Source: Niastella populi (GTDB taxonomy: Bacteria; Bacteroidota; Bacteroidia; Chitinophagales; Chitinophagaceae). Taken from it: DNA of 64,000 bases. Location: contig NZ_LWBP01000123.1 in NCBI RefSeq assembly GCF_002078015.1, forward strand, positions 62,001-126,000. Reading direction: 5' to 3'. Shown piece by piece: positions 18,481 to 27,417 of this stretch (within the stretch, counting starts at the first letter, position 1; each line of letters opens with the position of its first letter). A model generated the notes under the pieces. The model saw nothing but the letters and a program-made list of their open reading frames with translations, was not told where the DNA came from and searched no databases. Position numbers and translations under genes: made by a program.

Positions 18481-19710
18481 TTATTTCATAATAATGATCT
18501 TTTTGTTTTTGATGGTGCATTTCACGCCGCTTGCTTCTATGATCTTCAGCATTTCGCTGGCCATTACATTCCGCGATATCTTTCCCCTGAAATGACCTTC
18601 GGGCTTCGGCCCTTCATATACTACTTCCACATCGTACCAGCGCTCAACCTGTTTCATTACCGTTTCTATATCGGCATTGGTAAAACGAAACAACCCGTTC
18701 TTCCAGGCCAGTACTTCTTCTATATCGGGTGAATGGTCAACGGTCAATGATGAATGGCTCCCTGCCAGTACAGCCTGCTGCCCCGGTTGCAGAATCACTG
18801 AATTCTCTTTCACGTTTGACGTTTCACGTTTCACGACTTTCACCCTGCCTTCCACCAGGGTGGTTTTTATTGATCCTTCATCGCTATAGGCATGTACATT
18901 GAAGCGGGTTCCCAGCACTTCCACCCTGGTTCCGTAAGCCTCTACTTTAAAAGGTTTCCCGGCATCATGCGCTACTTCCAGATATGCCTCGCCATCGATC
19001 TTTATAACTCTTTCTTTACCGGGAAATGCAGTTGGATAAGTAATGGCCGAAGCCGCATTGAGCCACACTTTTGAGCCATCGGGCAAAACCAGCTGGTACT
19101 GGCCGCCACGCGGTGTGCGCAGGGTATTGTAGGTCAATGGTGAATGATCAATGGTGAATGGGTTTCCCGCTTTTTGGGATGCCGCTTCATACACCAGCTC
19201 TCCGCTTTTTGTTTTTATTACCTGCGAATTGCCCTGTTGCGCCAGTTGCCCATCGGCAGCGCTGTCGAGAATGATGGTTGAATTGTCGGCCAGCGTAAGA
19301 ATGGCTTTGTTACCGCCGGGTGAAATGTCTCTAACGGTTGCACCCGGTGTGGCCGGCAGATCAGTTTCCCGGGTACGGACTAACCAGAAAGCAGCCGTTC
19401 CCACAATTAAAAGAATGGCGGCCGCGGCTGCGATGCGCATCCATCTTTTTTTCACAGCGTACATTTCAATTACGGGTGTTTCATAGGCAGTCTCTTGCGG
19501 CCGTACAGGTTCGGGCAATTGATATTTGCCAGGAAATACATCCAGGCCTTCCCAGGTGGCATTGAATAACCGGGAGATCACCTCTTCCTCCATCCCCTCT
19601 TCCGGCGATGCACCCAGCTCATTGATCAATGCTTCGCACTCCTGATGCGTACAGTTATTTTGTATATACTTATTATAAAGTTCCTCCAGTTGTTCTCTTG
19701 TTAGTGCCAT
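18481..19710 (-). CDS. fecR: FecR-type anti-sigma factor with heptad repeats in frame
   Basis: A 409-residue inner-membrane regulator. The N-terminal cytoplasmic part (about 1-88) contacts the sigma factor; one TM lies near 91-111. The FecR domain follows (about 195-300, with LPDGSKVWLNAASAITYP and GTRFNVHAY) and a DUF4974-type C-terminus (GLFRFTNADIETVMKQVERWYDV). The periplasmic part reads the STN domain of SusC. Three heptad arrays sit in frame: 19132-19161 encodes TIDHSPLT, 18808-18840 encodes VVKRETSNVKENS, 18728-18758 encodes SHSSLTVDHSP. They lie between or at the edges of conserved blocks, so they look like tolerated insertions. It lies between sigma and SusC. Confidence 0.93.
   Translation of the reverse strand: MALTREQLEELYNKYIQNNCTHQECEALINELGASPEEGMEEEVISRLFNATWEGLDVFPGKYQLPEPVRPQETAYETPVIEMYAVKKRWMRIAAAAAILLIVGTAAFWLVRTRETDLPATPGATVRDISPGGNKAILTLADNSTIILDSAADGQLAQQGNSQVIKTKSGELVYEAASQKAGNPFTIDHSPLTYNTLRTPRGGQYQLVLPDGSKVWLNAASAITYPTAFPGKERVIKIDGEAYLEVAHDAGKPFKVEAYGTRVEVLGTRFNVHAYSDEGSIKTTLVEGRVKVVKRETSNVKENSVILQPGQQAVLAGSHSSLTVDHSPDIEEVLAWKNGLFRFTNADIETVMKQVERWYDVEVVYEGPKPEGHFRGKISRNVMASEMLKIIEASGVKCTIKNKKIIIMK
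18728..18758 (-). repeat. In-frame heptad array A in fecR
   Basis: On the minus strand the units CATTCAT, CATTGAC, CGTTGAC, CATTCAC follow at 7-nt steps and are read as part of fecR. The same heptads occur between genes at 10293-10343. Confidence 0.85.
18808..18840 (-). repeat. In-frame heptad array B in fecR
   Basis: On the minus strand the units GTGAAAC, GTGAAAC, GTCAAAC, GTGAA follow at 7-nt steps within fecR, encoding a charged linker. Confidence 0.8.
19132..19161 (-). repeat. In-frame heptad array C in fecR
   Basis: On the minus strand the units CATTCAC, CATTGAT, CATTCAC, CATTGAC follow at 7-nt steps within fecR, just before the FecR domain. Confidence 0.85.
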
Positions 19711-19828
19711 TATTTTTGTATTAAATAGCCGCCCTTTCTACAGATACGCGCGGGCGAAAAGAAAATACCAGCTCCATTAAAAAAAAATTCATAAAGTGAA
19801 TAAAAGGCTGCTGCCGTTTCCTGATCTG

Positions 19829-19935
19829 GTGCCGGCTGCCAGTTTCCGGCTGCCAGTCCCTCAAAGCGGGGGCCTGCTTATATCCAGCCTGTAATGGATT
19901 CCGCGAAACTGGAACCTGGCAACCAGCTTTTACCC
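19829..19935. repeat. Degenerate heptad arrays between sigma and fecR
   Basis: Near 19829-19865 units such as GGTGCCG, GCTGCCA, GTTTCCG, GCTGCCA recur at 7-nt steps, and near 19913-19935 units such as AACTGGA, ACCTGGC, AACCAGC. The second reaches the 3' end of the sigma gene. The two arrays contain roughly opposite strands of the same words. Between sigma and fecR (19711-19929) nothing else was seen. Confidence 0.6.
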
Positions 19936-20532
19936 CATTTTGCGGTGGATACAAATAGCCAGGACAAGGCAGGCGAGGTCGGCGTGATTGGTGATGTAGG
20001 TCCTGATGAACTGAATGGCTTCCGTCATGTGATTGCGTACGGTATTTTTGCTAAGCCCCATTTGAAGCGCAATTTCTTCATAGCTCAGGTGCTGCTCCCT
20101 GCTTAACAAATAAGCCGTACGCTTTTGTTGCGGCAGTTCTTCTATAGCCCGGCGGTAAAGTTTGTTCAGTTCTTTTTGCAACAGTTCGTCCTCATTGCTG
20201 TTGCGCAGGGCTTCCATATTACGGTACAGGTTCTGCTGAAGTTGCTTATCGAGCTTTACCTTCCTGAAAAAACTGATGATATAATTGTACGTGATCTTCT
20301 TTATGTAGGGAGTGAGCGGGTATTCGGTATTTATCTGGTCACGTTTTTCCCAAAGTTTTACAAAAACTTCCTGGGTGGCCTCTTCGGCAATTTCTTTCGA
20401 TTTTGTGAGTGTGAACGCAAAGGCAAAAATGCGGTCTTTGTACAGGTCATAGATCTCTGCAAAGGCATCGGTATCGCCATTGATGAGCTGCAACAGCAGT
20501 CCTTTTTCATTATTTGATAATTCCGATGACAC
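19930..20532 (-). CDS. ECF RNA polymerase sigma factor
   Basis: A 200-residue sigma-70 family factor of Bacteroidetes type. Region 2 is visible in YDLYKDRIFAFAFTLTKS and ATQEVFVKLWEKRDQI; region 4 in LPQQKRTAYLLSREQHLSYEEI and SKNTVRNHMTEAIQFI, which is a helix-turn-helix. It is expected to activate its own SusCD operon once FecR releases or stimulates it. It starts the group sigma - fecR - susC - susD - metalloprotease. The C-terminal 20 residues (ACLVLAICIHRKMG) are outside region 4 and partly overlap repeat sequence, so the exact end may have drifted. Confidence 0.94.
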   Translation of the reverse strand: MSSELSNNEKGLLLQLINGDTDAFAEIYDLYKDRIFAFAFTLTKSKEIAEEATQEVFVKLWEKRDQINTEYPLTPYIKKITYNYIISFFRKVKLDKQLQQNLYRNMEALRNSNEDELLQKELNKLYRRAIEELPQQKRTAYLLSREQHLSYEEIALQMGLSKNTVRNHMTEAIQFIRTYITNHADLACLVLAICIHRKMG

Positions 20533-20635
20533 CGGTGTTCCTGTATTTATTGTTAAGTGATTGGAGGTATACTATAATGTACGATGGCAAGGAAAGGTTT
20601 GGCGGGCAAAAGATAATTGACAATTATTGATAATA

Positions 20636-20643
20636 CAAATATA
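20636..20643 (-). promoter_or_regulatory. Possible -7 box for the sigma gene
   Basis: The minus strand reads TATATTTG, matching TAnnTTTG, about 104 bp upstream of the start at 20532. No good -33 TTTG was seen, so the call is tentative. Confidence 0.3.
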
Positions 20644-20700
20644 ATACATTCCGGTTTTTAGCTTAACGGCCTCATCCTGTTCTCCGGCCGGACCCCTCTG

Positions 20701-20732
20701 CAAAATAAAACAGCGCCCACCTGTGGACGCTG
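20701..20732 (-). terminator. Intrinsic terminator after ybaB
   Basis: On the minus strand the near-perfect stem CAGCGTCCAC / GTGGGCGCTG is followed by TTTTATTTT. It lies 25 bp after the ybaB stop. Confidence 0.8.
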
Positions 20733-20757
20733 CTTCAAAAATAAGGTACCAATAATA

Positions 20758-21063
20758 TTACATGCCCAACCCGCCTAACATACCGCCGGCAACATCTTTC
20801 ATTTCCTCATCCCAGGCCTGTTCGGCATTTTTGAGCGCCCGGTTCAGGGCTGTTATCAGCAGGTCTTCCAGTTCTTCTTTTCTGTCGGCCGTCATCAACT
20901 GGCTATCGATGGCAATTGTTTTTATTTCCCGGGTTCCGGTCACCGAAACCTTAACAGCGCCATTGCCGGCTTCCCCTTCTATGATCACATCGCCCAGCTT
21001 TTGTTTGCCTTCCTGCATTTTCTGTTGCGCTTCCTGCAATTTACTAAACAGATCTCCGAACAT
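20758..21063 (-). CDS. ybaB: YbaB/EbfC family nucleoid-associated protein
   Basis: A 101-residue protein of the YbaB/EbfC family, which forms small dimers that bind DNA. The family pattern is visible in LQEAQQKMQEGKQKLGDVIIEGEAGNG split as an N-terminal helix, then VKVSVTGTREIKTIAID and the C-terminal acidic helix with EELEDLLITALNRALKNAEQ. It has its own hairpin terminator downstream. In many bacteria it sits by dnaX-recR; here its neighbours are unrelated nutrient genes. Confidence 0.93.
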   Translation of the reverse strand: MFGDLFSKLQEAQQKMQEGKQKLGDVIIEGEAGNGAVKVSVTGTREIKTIAIDSQLMTADRKEELEDLLITALNRALKNAEQAWDEEMKDVAGGMLGGLGM

Positions 21064-21132
21064 AAGTATACGTTTAAGACAACAAATATAAATTATTATT
21101 GTATAATCAATTTACGGGCCAGCCCAACAGGA

Positions 21133-21160
21133 GCAGACCCGTTTTTTCAAACGGGTCTGC
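21133..21160. terminator. Strong hairpin between ybaB and the second SusCD operon
   Basis: A perfect 12-bp stem GCAGACCCGTTT / AAACGGGTCTGC with a 4-nt loop. It lies about 70 bp after the susD stop (minus strand), so it probably ends the SusCD transcript, though neither side has a long T run. Confidence 0.6.
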
Positions 21161-21231
21161 AAATACCGGATCTTATAAACAAAATACAGGCTCAGGTTTC
21201 GCGTGTTTTCAGGGTTACATACCAGGTTGGT

Positions 21232-22758
21232 TTAATTATATCCCTCATTCTGGTACATTGTTTCGGGATTCAGTTTGTATTCACTCAACGGAATGGGGAA
21301 ATAATAATCCTTTGTGGTGACATTGGTCAGGGGTGAATTGTCGAAATCAGCCTGATTTTTCGAACGGAAGTAATTCACCAGTTCCGTTGCATTGAAGAAA
21401 CGGGTAAGATCGTGCCAGCGATGATGCTCGAAAGCCAGCTCTATCCTTCGCTCATGTAAGATGGCCAGTTTAAGGGTAGGATACTTTGCCGCATAATTTG
21501 CATCCAGCATCATGGTAGCATAATCAGGGCGCAGGGCGCGGGCGCGAACCATGTCGAGATATTTTACCGCATTCACGTTATCGTTAAGATACATGTAAAC
21601 TTCTGCCAGATTTAAGATAATATCGGCATAACGCATCAGGATCCAGTCGTTCCCGCCATAGCCAAGCGTGCCGGCTGCAGCGCTGGCATCCCTGAATTTG
21701 GTTATGAAGTAGCCATTGGTGCCGGAAGCAAACTTAACGGAGAAGTTTGTACGCACATCACCCGTCTCGAATTCATTCAACAGGTCTTTTGTAAACAGGC
21801 CGCCGGCTCCCTGCGATTTGAACTGGGAGTTGATGGTTTCGCCCACCGCCTGGTTGTTGCGCGCCAGGGAAGAGGAGTAATTGGCATCGCCCTGTTTATA
21901 AACGATCTGAAAGATGATCTCGGGGTTGGTTGATTTTTTGCTTACATCGAACACATCGGCAAAAGGAATATCGCTGAGGTTAGCGAACGTTTTCATATTG
22001 TAGCAGGCCAGCAGGTAATCTCTCGCATTGTTCAAATTGTCGGTTTTGCCATCGGCCAACACCATTGCCATGGTCAAATAAACCTGTCCCAACAATCCAT
22101 TGGCCGCCTGTAATGAAACCCGGCCCTTGTTGGCGGCGGATTGTACAACAGGCAGGTTGCTGCTTATCACATCTTTCAGATCGGCAACGATCTGCGCATA
22201 TACCTTTTCCTTCTTTTCGCGGAATGTCAACGCTTTTACCTGGTCGTTGGTTGTGAGCCGCTCCGTTACCAATGGCACGTCGCCCCATTCGCGCACCAGG
22301 TTGAAATACATCAATGCACGAATGAACTTCAGTTCGGCAATGTACTGGGTTTTGGTATCATTGCTGGTAAAGGGAATTTTATCGATCAACGACAAAATGA
22401 TATTGGCCCTTGAAACAGGTGTATACAAAGCCGACCAGTGCGACCGCAAATAAGTATTACCGGGCACCAGCGAAAAAGCGGAGAACTGAAATGGCTCGCC
22501 GTTGTTCGACTGATTATCTGTTGTATTTATATCATCGGCACGGTCATCGGTCCACAGCGCGGCGCCCTCGCCAATACAATTACCGCTTCGCAACGACTGG
22601 TATACGCCATATACACCGGCGGCAATATCTGCTTCCGTTTTAAATCCATTATCAACCGAAGCGGCATTCGGGTTTGTTTGCTCAACGAAAGATTTACTGC
22701 AACCACCGATGCCCGACAGCAGCAGCGATGCTGCAATTATTAAAACCAGATTACGCAT
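21232..22758 (-). CDS. susD: RagB/SusD family surface lipoprotein (second locus)
   Basis: A 508-residue lipoprotein with lipobox ending at Cys20 (SGIGGCSKSF). It has the SusD helical signature AELKFIRALMYFNLVREWGDVPLV and the C-terminal LAILHERRIELAFEHHRWHDLTRF. It caps the SusC barrel and binds substrate outside the cell. It begins 23 bp after the SusC stop and is the last gene of the operon. There is no sigma/FecR pair here, unlike the first SusCD locus, so regulation must differ. Confidence 0.93.
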   Translation of the reverse strand: MRNLVLIIAASLLLSGIGGCSKSFVEQTNPNAASVDNGFKTEADIAAGVYGVYQSLRSGNCIGEGAALWTDDRADDINTTDNQSNNGEPFQFSAFSLVPGNTYLRSHWSALYTPVSRANIILSLIDKIPFTSNDTKTQYIAELKFIRALMYFNLVREWGDVPLVTERLTTNDQVKALTFREKKEKVYAQIVADLKDVISSNLPVVQSAANKGRVSLQAANGLLGQVYLTMAMVLADGKTDNLNNARDYLLACYNMKTFANLSDIPFADVFDVSKKSTNPEIIFQIVYKQGDANYSSSLARNNQAVGETINSQFKSQGAGGLFTKDLLNEFETGDVRTNFSVKFASGTNGYFITKFRDASAAAGTLGYGGNDWILMRYADIILNLAEVYMYLNDNVNAVKYLDMVRARALRPDYATMMLDANYAAKYPTLKLAILHERRIELAFEHHRWHDLTRFFNATELVNYFRSKNQADFDNSPLTNVTTKDYYFPIPLSEYKLNPETMYQNEGYN

Positions 22759-22781
22759 AAATATCTTTTATAGTGATTGTT

Positions 22782-25700
22782 TTAGAATTGTACCATAATG
22801 CCCGTGTTGAACGAACGTACCAGCGGGTATTTTCCATAATCGACACCAGGTGTTGTGTTGGCGCCGTTGTTGAAATCCACTTCGGGATTATAACCGAGGT
22901 AGTTGGTTACTGTAAAGGCATTGTCAACCGAAGCATACCAGCGCAAGCCGCTGATGTGCAGTTTTTTGGTAATGCCCAATGCGCCGAGGTTTAAACCGGC
23001 CGTAATATTGGTACAACGGAAGAAAGAACCATCCTGCAAATAGTAATCGCTCAACCGGGTGTTGTTGCTTTGTGAACTGCCGCGGGAAGCCCTGTACTCA
23101 TGCCCGTTACCGGGTTGCGCTTCGCTGCGGTAACGATCGTTCACTACCGAATACTGGTTGCCCGATCCTTCCATATTCCTGATATAGTAGTCCTGGCCGT
23201 CAATGACCTTGTTACCATGCGAACCATTAAATGAAGCGCTGAAGTCGATGAATTTGTAACTCGCGCTCAAATTAAAGCCATATGTAAATTTCGGGTATGG
23301 GGTGCCAATGATATCCTTATCGGCATCGGTGATCAAACCATCGCCATTATTATCTTGGAAATACAGGTCACCGGGATTCAGCGGCGTAGTGGAAAAGGTT
23401 GAAACAGGGAATGCTTTCAATTTATAACCTGCAGGGAATTTATTGCCATTGGCTTTATACACGGCCCAGTCGGCATTTACATTGTCCATATCGCCCTGGC
23501 GTACCATACCGGCCACTTTCACGCCATAGAATGAACCAATAGGATCACCTTCACGCGTGATGTGCGTGATATAACTTCTTTCAGCGCCCGCATTCTGGAT
23601 CTCGCTGGCGCCGCCGAGGCTTACCACCTCGTTCTTATTGGCCATTATGTTACCGCTGATGGTCAGGTCGAAATCCTTCGACTGGATCACTTTATAATCC
23701 AGCTGCAGATCGAAACCGGTATTGCGCACTTTTGCATTGCGCAAATTTGTTAAAATGGAAGTACCGCCTGAGATAGCAGAAGTGGGACTGTTCATCAACA
23801 GGTCATAGGAGTTACTGATATAGTAGTTGGCAATAACCGACAGGCGGTTACCCAGCGTAGTTACATCAAAGCCAAAATTATATTGAGAAGTAGACTCCCA
23901 GCCCAGCGTTCCATCGGCTACGCCGCCGGTCCAGGTACCATTGTATACGGTGTTGCCAATAACCGTACCGCCAGCACCGGTCAAATTCTGTTCATATGCA
24001 TAGTTCGGAATATTATTGTTACCGGTCAATCCCCAGCTGGCGCGTAATTTCAGTGTAGAGGCAGCGCCTAACCAGTTCTTGTAAAACGATTCATTCGACA
24101 CGGCCCAGCCTGCAGATACCGAACCAAAGCGGCCCCAGCGGTTCAACGGGCCAAAACGCGAGGAAGCATCGGTACGGAATGAACCGGTCACCGAATAACG
24201 CCTGTCGTAACTGTACACCACACGGCCTAAGTAAGAAACCAGCGTTGTAGTTGATTTTGCCGTGGCGCCATTGCTGAGCAATAGGGAGAAGTCGCCGGGT
24301 GTGGAACCTACTGCGGTAATTTCAGGCACCAGGTCGTTGGTGAAATTTTTCGCCGCTACCGAAACCGCATCGCTGGTATTTTGCTGGGCCGTATATCCGG
24401 CAAGCGCATTCAGACTGTGTTTACCAAATTGTTTATTGTAAGTAAGGGTATACTCAGCCAGCCTGTCCTGAATATCTACATTCTGTGCGGAAGCGTTGGC
24501 CGCCTGTGTAGCCTGGGTAGTACCCGGGCCGTTGATACCACTACTTAAATTGGTAGGAAAATAGTATTCATATTTTTCGCGGTACGATTGTGCGCCGATG
24601 TTCAATTTAAACGAAAGGTTTTTTATTACCTCATAGGTAGCACTGGCATTGGCAGTGGTACGTAACCCTTTGCGGGTGATCTTTACGCGTTGCGCCAGGG
24701 CCAGCGGGTTCTCTATACCCTGAAAGGCATAGGTAAAGCCATCGAACTGTGCGCCTGCATTGGCATAAGACAGCGCCAACGATCCGTCGGGATTATACGC
24801 CGGGAAAATTGGCATATACACCAGCGCGCCCAGAATTGGCCCCTGGTTGAAGCGGCCTTCCTGTACTTCACGGTTGTCGGTATTTGTTACGAAAACGCCT
24901 GAAGAAATTTTCAACTTCGGCGATACTTCTGCATCGATATTGGTTCTGAAGTTGATGCGCTTCTGGTAAGTACTGTTCAAAATACCGGGTTGATTGAGAT
25001 AGCTGCCGCTTACCAGGTAACGAATGCCGTTATTGCCGCCGGAGAACGTAAGGTTATGCCTCGTTGCAATGGCATTGTCATATAATACATCCTGCCAGTC
25101 GGTATTACGCTTAGGTTCAATTACTTTTTGCGTGGAAAAATCATACAGATCTTTGATGATACAAACAGAACAGTTCGTTTTTGTTTGACCCGCTTTCGTT
25201 ACGCGGGTATCGTTGTCATCTGAATAAAAGGCATCGTCCCAGGTTATGCCTTTGGAGATCAGGATGTCTTTATAATTGGCATTGCGGCCATTTACAAACA
25301 GATCGGTGAACTGGCTGGCATTGAGCATTTTTACTTTTTTGGCCAGCTGCTGGCTGCTTACCTGAAAATCGTAGCTCAGTTTTCCTTTGCCGTTCTTTCC
25401 TCTTTTGGTAGTGATAAGCACTACGCCACCCGATGCCCGCGAACCATAAATGGCGGCAGAAGCGGCGTCTTTAAGCACCTCTATCGATTCAATATCTTCG
25501 GGATTAATAAAGATGTCATTGCCTGAAGTATTCGGGTTGTAACCGCTGGTTGCGTTGCCACCATTGCCCTGCCGGTGGCTAACGTTACCACTAACCGGAT
25601 AACCATCGATCACATACAGGGGTTCAGAACTTGCGTTGATAGAACCCGTGCCCCGAACCCGGATCTTAGTGCCTGAATAGGGAGCGCCGCTCACCTGCGA

Positions 25701-26162
25701 TACCTGCACACCGGCCACTTTACCTACGAGCGCCTGGCTGATGGTGGGCGTGCTCAAATTCAGTTCGCTGGCTTTTACGCTGGAAATAGCGCCGGTAACA
25801 TCGCTTTTTCTAAGCCGTTGATAACCCACAGATACTTCCTCCAGGGTTTTTATATCTTCTTTCAGCTTTACATCGATCACGGTTTGATTTGAAACGGCTA
25901 CTTCCCGGCTTCCAAAACCGGCAGAGGTAAAAACCAGTTTACTATTGGCCCCGGCCTCTATGGTAAATTTGCCGTTCTCATCGGTCATTACGATCTTTTT
26001 CGATATAGGATCCTGCACACTTACCGACTGCAGCGGTTGTCCTTTCTCATCGGTTACCGTTCCGGTAACTTTCGCGGTTTGCGCCAGTACCGGTAAGGAT
26101 ACTGTTATGCACACAATAAACGTCAACCACCAGCGGTGTTTGAGACTGATTCGCTTTCTCAT
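22782..26162 (-). CDS. susC: SusC/RagA family TonB-linked receptor without STN domain
   Basis: An 1126-residue outer-membrane receptor: signal peptide (cut near LPVLAQ), CarboxypepD_reg-like domain (about 28-110), plug (about 115-250, with IESIEVLKDAASAAIYGSRA and GVVLITTKRGKNG), then the barrel. No STN domain precedes it, which fits the lack of a FecR/sigma pair. An unusual Cys pair (NCSVCIIKD) lies just after the plug in a surface-type loop and could form a disulfide. It lies 38 bp downstream of a secreted protein of unknown function on the same strand and 23 bp before its SusD. Confidence 0.95.
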   Translation of the reverse strand: MRKRISLKHRWWLTFIVCITVSLPVLAQTAKVTGTVTDEKGQPLQSVSVQDPISKKIVMTDENGKFTIEAGANSKLVFTSAGFGSREVAVSNQTVIDVKLKEDIKTLEEVSVGYQRLRKSDVTGAISSVKASELNLSTPTISQALVGKVAGVQVSQVSGAPYSGTKIRVRGTGSINASSEPLYVIDGYPVSGNVSHRQGNGGNATSGYNPNTSGNDIFINPEDIESIEVLKDAASAAIYGSRASGGVVLITTKRGKNGKGKLSYDFQVSSQQLAKKVKMLNASQFTDLFVNGRNANYKDILISKGITWDDAFYSDDNDTRVTKAGQTKTNCSVCIIKDLYDFSTQKVIEPKRNTDWQDVLYDNAIATRHNLTFSGGNNGIRYLVSGSYLNQPGILNSTYQKRINFRTNIDAEVSPKLKISSGVFVTNTDNREVQEGRFNQGPILGALVYMPIFPAYNPDGSLALSYANAGAQFDGFTYAFQGIENPLALAQRVKITRKGLRTTANASATYEVIKNLSFKLNIGAQSYREKYEYYFPTNLSSGINGPGTTQATQAANASAQNVDIQDRLAEYTLTYNKQFGKHSLNALAGYTAQQNTSDAVSVAAKNFTNDLVPEITAVGSTPGDFSLLLSNGATAKSTTTLVSYLGRVVYSYDRRYSVTGSFRTDASSRFGPLNRWGRFGSVSAGWAVSNESFYKNWLGAASTLKLRASWGLTGNNNIPNYAYEQNLTGAGGTVIGNTVYNGTWTGGVADGTLGWESTSQYNFGFDVTTLGNRLSVIANYYISNSYDLLMNSPTSAISGGTSILTNLRNAKVRNTGFDLQLDYKVIQSKDFDLTISGNIMANKNEVVSLGGASEIQNAGAERSYITHITREGDPIGSFYGVKVAGMVRQGDMDNVNADWAVYKANGNKFPAGYKLKAFPVSTFSTTPLNPGDLYFQDNNGDGLITDADKDIIGTPYPKFTYGFNLSASYKFIDFSASFNGSHGNKVIDGQDYYIRNMEGSGNQYSVVNDRYRSEAQPGNGHEYRASRGSSQSNNTRLSDYYLQDGSFFRCTNITAGLNLGALGITKKLHISGLRWYASVDNAFTVTNYLGYNPEVDFNNGANTTPGVDYGKYPLVRSFNTGIMVQF

Positions 26163-26200
26163 TGTTTAGTTTTATAGTTGAAAAATTCCTGGGCCTGTGT

Positions 26201-27073
26201 TTACCAATCTATTTTCATCATATTCACATTGTTCTTCCGGGATGAACTAACCGCAACCCCTTTTGTATCGCTGCCGGGAAAAGTAAAACCTTCCAGTTCA
26301 TCGGCGCTATCTGTATCTATCACTTTTATCACCTGCTGGGTGCCGGTTGCAATTGATTTAATGAAGTCTACATAAGTAAAGCGCCACCTGCGGCCCTCGA
26401 TCTGGTTTTGAATAAGCACCAGGATGTTCTTTCCGGGGATCCAGTGAAGGTTTTGCACCCAGGGCGTGCAGGTGAACTTTTTTACCATAATGCCTTTCTC
26501 GCTTGTTCTTTTGGCTTTTGTCAATAAAGCAGCATCATACAGCCGTACTTCATTTCCTTTATTGCCATAATCGGCGGTGGCCACATACCATTTGCCTTTG
26601 TATTGCACATACTCGGGCCGGGTGCCCTGTATACACGCATCGTCTTCTATTGTATTTATGAGATTGCCGTCCAATGTGCCGGTGGTCAACAGGCCTTTCC
26701 AGTTCACACAGTAGATCATGGCCTTCCATTTTGTACCGGCCGCATCGAGGCGAATGCTGTTGCCGATGAATACGGGCATATGGGCATTGTAAGCGATACC
26801 GGTAGGATGGTTGATGACATCGGCGCCAGCTTCCGTAAGCCTGTATTCTTTATTGCAGTAAACCAACGAGTCGCCACTCAAAGCGTATTCGCGTATCATT
26901 CCTACCTCCCGGTCGCCATACAAAAACAGGCGCCCTTCCTGGTACGATACGCCCTGGCAGGCGCCCAGCGAATCAATGGTAAGCACTCGATCAATTTGCA
27001 TCTTCAGGTTCGCATGCCCGCCCGGTAGCAGCATCATGCACTGGCATACGATAGCCATTCCGATTATTTTCAT
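26201..27073 (-). CDS. Secreted protein of unknown function heading the second SusCD operon
   Basis: A 290-residue exported protein; a signal peptide precedes the mature part near GGHAN. Repeating strands such as QGVSYQEGRLFLYGD, PTGIAYNAHMPVFIG, EYVQYKGKWYVATAD and QNLHWIPGKNILVLIQNQ, each with a Gly turn, suggest a beta-propeller of about four blades. I do not recognise a family or catalytic motif. The gene precedes SusC by 38 bp on the same strand, so it is probably the first gene of that operon, and may bind or process the same surface substrate. Confidence 0.75.
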   Translation of the reverse strand: MKIIGMAIVCQCMMLLPGGHANLKMQIDRVLTIDSLGACQGVSYQEGRLFLYGDREVGMIREYALSGDSLVYCNKEYRLTEAGADVINHPTGIAYNAHMPVFIGNSIRLDAAGTKWKAMIYCVNWKGLLTTGTLDGNLINTIEDDACIQGTRPEYVQYKGKWYVATADYGNKGNEVRLYDAALLTKAKRTSEKGIMVKKFTCTPWVQNLHWIPGKNILVLIQNQIEGRRWRFTYVDFIKSIATGTQQVIKVIDTDSADELEGFTFPGSDTKGVAVSSSRKNNVNMMKIDW

Positions 27074-27341
27074 AAACAGGTAATTTTAGTGGCAGTAAAT
27101 CGCTTCAGGATTAAGAATCCGGTTATATAGTAGTGGTATACAGGTCTTTGGGAACGATCGCAAAGCTGGTTAAATCGAATTAACTTAGTATCAACATGAT
27201 ATTATGCAATTATTAAATACGCTAAACTTTTTTGCACGGCCAACTTCAACAATAAGGCTTTTAAAATTTCCTTAACGCAAAAACCTGCAGGCCGGGTCTT
27301 ACAAAACGATCGCCGCTTTAACAAACTATTGGAGCAAATCA

Positions 27342-27374
27342 TTTGGAACGAACGTTCCATTCCTTGTAACTTTG
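27342..27374 (+). promoter_or_regulatory. Bacteroidetes promoter of the SDR gene
   Basis: TTTG (27342-27345) and TAACTTTG (27367-27374) are separated by 21 bp, matching TTTG-N-TAnnTTTG. The first TetR-type palindrome overlaps the -33 element and the second lies just after the -7 box. The rest of 27074-27417 (about 340 bp) shows no other feature. Confidence 0.65.
27343..27360. promoter_or_regulatory. Operator-like palindrome 1
   Basis: TTGGAACGAACGTTCCAT: inverted halves TGGAACG and CGTTCCA around 2 bp, overlapping the -33 box of the SDR promoter. Likely bound by the TetR protein at 28119-28703. Confidence 0.7.
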
Positions 27375-27377
27375 TGT

Positions 27378-27395
27378 TTGGAATGAACGTTCCAA
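27378..27395. promoter_or_regulatory. Operator-like palindrome 2
   Basis: TTGGAATGAACGTTCCAA: same halves as palindrome 1 with one change, placed just downstream of the -7 box, near the predicted transcription start. Confidence 0.7.
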
Positions 27396-27417
27396 GGTAA
27401 ATCTAAAAACGACTTAT

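Noticed and set aside
19711-19929. A small gene between sigma and fecR
   Set aside because: A 77-codon minus-strand frame exists (19721-19954), but it overlaps the sigma end and consists mostly of repeat words without a start context.
27074-27417. Possible small RNA gene in the 340-bp region before the SDR gene
   Set aside because: Besides the promoter and two palindromes no structure or terminator was found.
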